Assembly: GCA_029779475.1 (NCBI GenBank) | Contig: JAKPAN010000033.1 | Coordinates: forward strand, 1 to 64,000 | Direction: 5' to 3' | DNA length: 64,000 bases | Source of the DNA: Pseudomonadota bacterium | Lineage (GTDB): Bacteria; Pseudomonadota; Gammaproteobacteria; Xanthomonadales; Rhodanobacteraceae | Part shown: positions 42,301 to 51,300 of the stretch, in pieces | Position numbering within the stretch: the stretch's first letter is position 1 | Layout: every line of letters begins with the position of its first letter | The notes under the pieces: generated by a model | Seen by the model: the letters and a program-made list of their open reading frames with translations, nothing else | The model's database searches: none | What the model was told of the DNA's origin: nothing | Program-made: the position numbers and the translations under genes

Positions 42301-45300
42301 CGTATGGAATGCCGGCACAACCGCGATCTCGCTCGACGACGGCTCGGCAGCGGGCATCGCGATTACCGACAACACGATCGAGGACAGCGGCGACACCGGC
42401 ATTTCGGCGCTCCAGCTGACGGGCAGTGGCATGCCGGGCGACCCGTCCGGCCCGAACCTGATCGCGCATAACACGATCAGCAATCCCGGCCGCTTCGGCA
42501 TCACGTTGATGATTCCGAACGGTACCGGCAACGACAGCGGCGACGGTGCGATCGTGGTCGAGCACAACGACATCACGGGCGGCGCGAATTCTGGCGGCTA
42601 CGCGTCGGATCGCGCGGGCATTTCCGTGGTGCGCCGTTACTACGGCGGCGCTGCGCAGGGTCAAGTCGATGCGACGTCGGGCGTGGTCATCCGAGACAAC
42701 ACGGTCGCGGACTTTAACCACACGGCCAATGCCAACCATGAAGCCTACGGCATCGTCGTCGAAGGTCTGGGATCGTCCGTGTATCGCAACACGCTGACCA
42801 ACAACCAGATCGGCCTGCAGATCCAGCAGGGCAACGCGGGCTATCCCGGCAACTCGACGGTCGACGCGACCGAACACAGCGACTGGTTCGACCGCGGCGA
42901 CGCGCCGTATACCTGCGTAAGCCTCGGTCAGGGTGCCGACGCCAACGACATTCTCAGCAACACGACGCCGCAGCGCGAAGTGCCGCTCGGCGCCGCGATG
43001 ATCGGCGAGCGTGTCGAAAACATGACCACGCATGCGCGCTACTGCTCGATCAATTCCGCGATCGCCGCCGCGGTGGACAACGACGTGCTCGTGGCCGACG
43101 CCGGCGTGTATGCCGAAGATGTGGTCATCAACAAGGCCATCACGCTGAAAGGCGCCAAGGCCGGCATCAACGCCGGTGTCGGCGGCTCGCGCGACGGCAA
43201 TGGCGCGGGCGAAACGATCCTAGTGCCGGCGAATGAGGAAGGCGGTCTCACGCTCAGCTCGTATGGCAAGGCGGTTGTCAAGATCAATGCCGACGACGTC
43301 ACGCTCGACGGCTTCGTCATCGACACCGACAACACCGCCATCGACAGCCATATCGACCTCAATGGCGCTGGCCCGGACGTGTCCGGCGGCGTCTTCGCCA
43401 ACGGCAACGGCCTCACGTTGACCAACCTCGTCGTGCGCAATGCGATCTACGCGGGCATCGACGGCGGTTACGACAACGGCCAGCCGGCGCAGGACGGCAA
43501 CGGCATCAGCGACAGCCGCTTCATCAACTGCGACGGCGCCAGCTACGGTATCGGCATCGCACTGGAGCAGAACTTCTACGCCAAGGTGACCGGAAACCGC
43601 ATGGACGCAGTGCGCACCGGCATTCAGCTCGATAACAACTATCAGGCGGCGCCGACGGCCAACTATGCGCCGGAACTGAGCGGCAACCAGATCCAGGCCA
43701 AGCGCGTCGGCATCTGGGCGAACCTGTTCTATCAGAGCGCCTCGACCTATCACGTCACCAACAACACGATCACTGCGGCAAGCGGCGGCGCGGGCCAATG
43801 GAGCGGCATCTGGGTCGAGTCGATGCAGGATGCGCAAACGATCGAACTCGCCTCGAACACGATCGACGCCAGCGGCGCCGATGCAGGCCGCACGCGCGTC
43901 GGCTACCTGCTCAACAACATCGTCAGCAGCGCTGCTTCGTCTGCCGCCATCGGCGGTGGCGGTGTGAGCAACGTCGACATCGGCGTGTTGGCGACCGACG
44001 CAACGCGCTATACGGGTTCGGTCAACGACTTCGTGGTGCGCGACGTCGATTTCGTGAACATCGCCAAGGGCGCGCTCTACGTCGAGGACACGACGCAGAC
44101 GCCAGGTTCGGCGAAGCTGACCATGGGCGCGGGCAACACCTTCGGCAGCAACGTCGCGCACAAGCTCGTGCTGTCCGGCACGGCGCCCGAGGCGAGCGGC
44201 GCCGTGGACGAAGTCTTCGTCCGCTCGGCGCGCGACTTCGTGTTCGGCGCGGCGGTCAGCAGCGCCGGCAACCCGGTGTGCTACGCCAATGCCGGCGCGC
44301 CGTTCTGCGCGGTCGCCAACGCCTCGATCAACGCTGGCATCGCCGCGGTTTCCGCGGGTGGCACGGTGAACGTCGAAAGCGGCACGTTCGCCGAGAACGT
44401 GGTCGTCGGCAAGCAGGTCGCGCTGCAGGGTCCGCACTTCGGCGTCGCTGGCGACGCGGGTGCGCGCGGCACGGGCGAGGCGATCATTTCGCCGGCCAGC
44501 GGCAATGGCGTCAAGGTGCTGGCCGATGGCGTCGTAGTCGATGGCCTCACGGTGCAGAACACCCAAGACAACGCGATCGTCTCCGGCGGCAACTTCGGCG
44601 GCGCTTCCGCGAGCGTGTCGATCATCAACAACCGCGTGCTCGACGTGCAGGCCGGCAACGGCATCTACACGAACGGCCCGTACCCCGCAGCGACGGACTG
44701 GACGATCCGGCACAACCTCGTCCGCAACGTCGTCTCCAACATCGGTTCCGGCATCAACTACTGGGCCGCGTCGGGTGGTCTGGTCGCGGACAACCACGTC
44801 GAGCAGTCAGGCTTCGCCGGCATCCAGGCAGTGAATTCGCGCAACGTGCAGGTACTGCACAACACGATCGCGAGCACCGCGCACAGCGGCATCAATGTCG
44901 GCACGACCAACGCGGGCGCGATCGCCGATGCGCTGACGGTCATCGGCAACAGTCTGAGCGACACCAACACCGGCGCCAGCGTCGCCGAAGGCGGCCTGAC
45001 GCTCAGCGATGGCGCGACCAACGTCGTCTTTGCGTGCAACAGCGTCGCCGGCAACGGCAGCAACGGCTTCGCCACCGGCGCGGGCAGCGCGAGCGCGAAG
45101 GTGTTCCACAACGCGTTCACGACAGCCAACTCGATCAGCCAGAACCAGGGCGGCAGTTTCGCCATCGGCTCGAACTGGTACGGCGGTGGCGTGGCCACCA
45201 TCGGTGGCGGCAACGCGGCCGGCGCACGCGTCGCTGATGTGCTCGGGTCGAACCCGATCGGCAACGCGAACTGCGGCGACAACACGCCCACGCAGCTCGT

Positions 45301-48300
45301 GGCGGCGGTCGGCAGCACGCCCCAGAGCGCGCCGGTGAACACGGCATTCGGTTCCGTCCTGCGTGCGCGTCTCGAAGACGCGCTCGGCGGTGCGGTGGCA
45401 GGCGAGGTGCTCACGTTCACGGCCCCCGTCAGTGGCGCCAGCGCGACGCTTGGCACCAGCAGCGGCAGCACCAACTACAACGGCGAAGTCACCAGCACGG
45501 CCACCGCGAACGCGACCGCCGGAGGCCCCTACAACGTCGCCGTCGACAGCGGCAGCCTGCATGCGGCTTTCGCGCTGACCAACACGCAAGGTTCGGCGAC
45601 GATCACGCTCGGTAATCTGAATCAGGACTACACCGGTGCGCCGCGCGACGTTTCGGTCGCGACGAATCCGGTCGGCCTCGTCACCTCGATCACGTACACG
45701 CCGGCGGGCCATACCAATGCCGGAAGCTACGCGGTACACGCGGAAATCACCGATCCGAACTACAGCGGTTCGGCCGATGGCACGCTGACGATCACCAAGG
45801 CGACCGGTACGGTCGCGTGGGACAACACCAGCTTCGTCTACAGCGGTTCGTCGCCGACGGTCACCGCGCACATCGCCGAGGAAAGCGGCGCGACCTGCAC
45901 GGTGAGCGGCACCGTGGGTCCGAACGTCGGCAACTATCCGGTCAGCGCGAACTGCACCAGCAGCAACTACAACGCCAGCGGCAGCACGGCGGTGACCATC
46001 ACGCCGCAGCCTACGACGATCACGCTGTCGCACCTCAGCCAGCCGTACGACGGCGCGCCGAAGTCCGTGGTCGCGACGACCTCGCCGACGGCGGGTGTTG
46101 CGGTGGCGATCACCTACAACGGCAGCGCCGCACCGCCGACCGCGGTCGGCTCGTATGCGGTCGCCGCAACCGTGACAAACGCGAACTACAGCGGCTCAGC
46201 CACCGCCACGCTGAACATCGTCGACAGCAACGGCGACATCGCGCTCGTGCTCAACGGCCCGGTCGATCCGATCCACGTCGGCGACAAGGCGCAGTACGCG
46301 GCGACGATGCTGGCCAACCCGCTGCTGCATGCGGGTGAGCGCTTCGGCTACGACGTCGTCGTCAGCAAGTCGAATGGCACTCCTCTGGCGGCCACCGATC
46401 TGGCGACGATGGAAGTGTTCTACGGTGGTGACTGGGTCGACTCGGCGGCGCTGTTCCCGGCGGGCGTGCCGTTCGATCTGGTCGACGGCAACCTCGTCTA
46501 CCATTTCCCCGAGGGTATTCCGGGCTACGCCAACGGCTTCCCGATCGAGGACGCGAGCTGGACGTGGAACTTCCGCTTCGCGTTCGCGACGGAGGGCACG
46601 TACACGACTACGGCGACGCTGGTGCAGGGCATCGGCGGCGCGGCGATGAGTCCGCCGGTGTCTGCATCGATCGCGACCGTGGTCAAGGCGGCGCTGCCGC
46701 CGACCGACATCCACCTCGTGCTGGCCGGTCCGGCCGACCACGTCGTGCTTGGCAATGTGGCGGAGTACACCGGCACGATGCTGGCCAATCCGGCGTTGCA
46801 CGCGGGCGAGACGTTCTTCGTCAAGGTCGCCATCGGCAAGAGCGGTGGCGCAATGACGGCGGCCGACTTCACCTCTATGCAGATCTGGCTCGGCGACCGG
46901 TGGGTGAACGGTTCCGACCTTGGCGTCACGTTCACGTCCGACGGCAACGGCAACCTGGTCTATCTGTTCCCGCAGTCGCAGTTGCCGGGTGGTTTCCCCA
47001 TCGAGGACGCGCAGTGGTCGTGGAACTTCCGCTTCGTCTACGCCAGCACCGGCGTATACACGGCGACGGCACAGGTGATTCCGGCCTATCAGGCGAACCT
47101 CGCCAATCCGGACGTGCTCGCCAGTGCGGCGATCGCGACCACAGTGGACGCGGCGCCGATCGTGCCGCCGACCGCGCACCTGGTGTTGCTCGGGCCAGTC
47201 GACGACGTGCAGGCGCATACGCCCGCCGAGTACACCGGCACGCTGGTCGCCGACCACACGCAGCTCACGAGCGCCTACTGGATGCGCGTGCGTCTGTCGA
47301 AGACGGGCGGCGCGATGACGCCCGCCGACCTCGAGAAGATGGAGATCTACGCTGGCACCTGGATCGATGCGACCGGGGATATCCATAGCGCGATGCAGCA
47401 GGACGGCAACGACGTCGTCTACTACTTCCCGCAGCCGAACGGGGCATTCACGATCTCCGACGACGTGTGGAGTTGGCGCTTCCGCTTCACCTACGCCGAT
47501 GCAGGCGAATACACGGCCGTCGCTGATCTCGTCGACTGGGTCGAGGTCGATCCGCTCACGGCACCTTCGCTCGCGCATGCGTCGCTGACGACGAACGTCG
47601 TGCCGCAGGCCGCGAACATCCAGATCGCGCTGCAGGGCCCGGTCGCCGGCATCGTCGTCGGCCAGCCGGCGCAGTACGTCGGCACGCTGCGCGCCGATCC
47701 TCTGCCGGATGCGTCCGAGCTGTTCTTCGTGCAGGTACGCCTGCACAAGAGCACTGGCCAGATGCAGGTGTCCGACCTGTCGAAGATGGAGTTGTACAAC
47801 GGCGGCTGGCAGGACGCGACCGCGACGCTGCAGGGTGAATTCGCCCAGGATCACGGCGATCTCGTCTACCTGTTCCCGAAACCCGAGGCCGATGCCGGCT
47901 TCCCGATCGACGAGCCGGAGTGGAGCTGGCAGTTCCGTTTCACCTACGCCGATGCAGCCGTCTATACGGCCACAGCGCAGGTCGTGCATGCGAGCGACCT
48001 GAGTCCTGCATCCGATGCGGTGACGATCTTCACCGATGTCGCGCCGCAGCCGGCCGATGTCGCGTTGCAACTCAACGGCCCAGTCGCAGACGTGCAGGCA
48101 AATGAGCCGGCCGCCTACATCGGTCGCCTCACCAACACCGGCGCTGCGCTGGGCGAGAACGCCTACGTCAAAGTCCACATCACGCTCGACAACGACCTGC
48201 TCACGCCGGCCGACGTCACCGCAGAAGTGCTGGTCGGTGGCGACTGGTTCGTCGGCTCGCTGGCATCGGACGGCAATGGCGGCCTCGTCGTTGATTTCCC

Positions 48301-51300
48301 GGATGCGAGCGGTTTCCCGATCGACGCCGGCTACGACTACACGCACCATTTCCGCATCACCTACCACAAGACCGGCATGTTCAGCGCGACGGCTCAGGTC
48401 ATCGGTGTGGGCAGCGGCGATGTCTATGCGACCTCGGGCATCCACACGCAGGTCGTCGCGCGCAGCAATGTGACCGTGCAGGTGCTCATCGACCCGGCCT
48501 CGCTGCATGCGGTCTACGACGGCGGTCAACATGCCGCGGCGGCGACTACGCTGCCGGCCGGCCATCCGCTCGTTGTCACCTATGACGACGGCAGCGGTCC
48601 AACCACGATGGCGCCGACCAACGCCGGCACCTATGTCGTCATCGCGGGCGTCGATGTCGGCGATGCGCCTTACGTCGGTTCGGCTTCGGCGATCCTCGTC
48701 ATCGACAAGGCGCCAAGCGCCATCACGATCAACGGCGCCGATCTGCATCAGAGCTACGGCTCGACCCACGCCGTCAGCGCGAGCGCGAGCCCGATCAGCA
48801 GCGGCCACGTCGACGTGACCTACAACGGCAGCGCGACGCCGCCATCGGCCGTCGGCACGTACTCGGTACTGGCGACGCTGGTCGATCCGAACTACACGGC
48901 CGCGCCGAAGAGCGCCGTACTGACGATTTCCGACGCCGCCGCCATCACGATCACGGCCGAGTCCTCGCAGGCGATGGCGCTGGTCGGTGAAGACGCGCCG
49001 TACACCGATTTCGTCGACTACACCGGCACGTTGCGCAACACGGGCGAGCCGACCAGCCAGAAGGTGCACACGGTCATCAGCGTCGTGCGCATCGACGACG
49101 GCAACACGACGGGCGAAAACCCGATCGCGATCGACGCGGCCGATGTCGAGGCCTGCATCTATGACCCGAGCGGCTGGGACGCGCAGGATCCGGGCAACCA
49201 CAACGGCTGTCCGCAGGACTACGAGTCGCTGGTGTTCAGCCAGGGCAGCGGCGCGGTCAACGGCCGTCCGGCGGTCACGTTCCGTTATCCGGTCAACCCG
49301 GCCTACGATCAGGCGCTGCCGACGATCGATCCGGCCGCGATCACACCGCCCGCGAAGTTCCGCTTCAAGCGCGGCGACTACCAGGTGCACGTGAGCCTCG
49401 TCGGCACGGACGGCACGGTCTACGCGAGCGCGTTCGACGGCACGACCGTGCCGGAGGCGTCGATCGCCTATGCCGGCGCGACCAGCGGCCAGGCCGAAGA
49501 TGCGCTGCTTTCGCAGACGCGTCTGCGCAACACGGGCGGCCGCGTCGACGGCAACGTGATCGTGCGTGTGACGCTGTCGGATGCCGCTTCCGGTCCGGGC
49601 AACGTGGTTCCGCTCGACGCGAGCGACGTCGACTTCGCCTACCAGCTCGGCGACAGCTACGTCACGCTGCCGTGGGCCGGCAACGCGGTCGATGGCGGAC
49701 TCGTCACCTACTTCGGCCCGGTCAGCGGCTTCCCGCTCGAAGATGGCTACGACGCGACCACCGCAGGCCGCGGCATCTTCCATCGCGAAGGCAGCTATCG
49801 CCTGACCTATGAAGTGCTCGATGCGGCGACGCAGACGACGATGTTCGCGCACAGCGTGACGGCGCCGCTGACGATCGGCCCGAATCAGGTCAACTTCACG
49901 TTGAGCGACCTGTCGCAGGTCTACGACGGCACGCCGCGCACGGTCACCGTCACGCCGAACGGCGTGCCGCATACGACCGTGTACGAGCCGCTGCTCGGCG
50001 CGAGCTGTCCGGCTTCGCCGGCCGGTTCGAACACGACGCCGCCGACCAACGCGGGCGCGTACTGCGTGTACGTGAACGCGACGGGCACCTATCAGGGCAC
50101 CGCGCAGGGCACGCTGGTCATCGCCAGGGCGAACGTCGTCGTCACGCTCGACGACAACGACGGCACCATCGACGGCACGATCCACCGCACCTTCGACGGC
50201 CATCCGCAGACCGTCAGCAGCGGCGTGCAGAATCTGCCGGCCGTGCTCGCCCGCGTCACCTACAACGGTGATGTGCTCCCGCCGACGGCTGCGGGCACGT
50301 ACAGCGTCGTTGCCACGGTCGATGAGCCGAATTACACCGGCAGCACGAGCGGCACGCTCATCATCGCCGCGGACGGCGGCGCGACGATCGTGCTCGACGG
50401 CGCAGTCGCCGGCACGATCACGCGCACGTACAACGGCAGCGCGCAAGCGGTGACCGCGACCACGACGCCGGCTGGCATCGCCAACACGGTGACCTACGTC
50501 GGCGACGGCGCGACGGTCTATCCGCTGTCGACGACGGCGCCGACCAACGCCGGCCAATACCACGTCGTCGCGACGACGACCGACGCGAACTACACGCCGG
50601 TCAGCGCCAGCGGCACGCTGGTCATCGGCGCCGCGAGTGCGGCGATCACCCTCGATGCGGGCACGCTGTCGGCGACATACGACGGCCAGACGCACGCCGT
50701 CACCGCGACGACGAACCCGCCGGATCTCGCCTACAGCGTGACCTACGACGGCAGCGTGACGCCGCCGGTCAGCGCGGGCAGCTACGCCGTCGTCGCGACG
50801 GTGACCGCACCCGGTCGCAGCGGCAGCGCGAGCGGCACGCTCACGATCGCCAAGGCAACGGGTGTGGTCAGCTTCAGCGCGACCAATGCGACCTTCGACG
50901 GCACCAGCCATTCGATCGGCGCCGTGATCTCGCAGGAGCCAACCAACGGCGCCGCCTGCACGCTGACGCCGACCGGCGAGTACCCGCGCATCAATGCGGG
51001 CAGCACGACGCTCAGCGCGACCTGCAACGGCGCGAACTACACCGCAAGCGGCAGCACGACGCTGATGGTGTCGCCCAAGCCGGTCACGATCGCGTTGTCG
51101 GGCCTCGGTTCGTTCCCGTACACCGGCAGCCCGTACGCCGCGATGGCCGCGGTCAGCGGCGAGGTTTCCGGCTTCCCGGCCGGCACGGTCGTGACCTATG
51201 CGCCGGGTGGCGCGAGCGCGCCGATCGCAGTCGGCAGCTACGACGTCGTCGCGACACTCGATGCAGCGTCGACCAACTACACGGCCACGCCCGCGAACGG

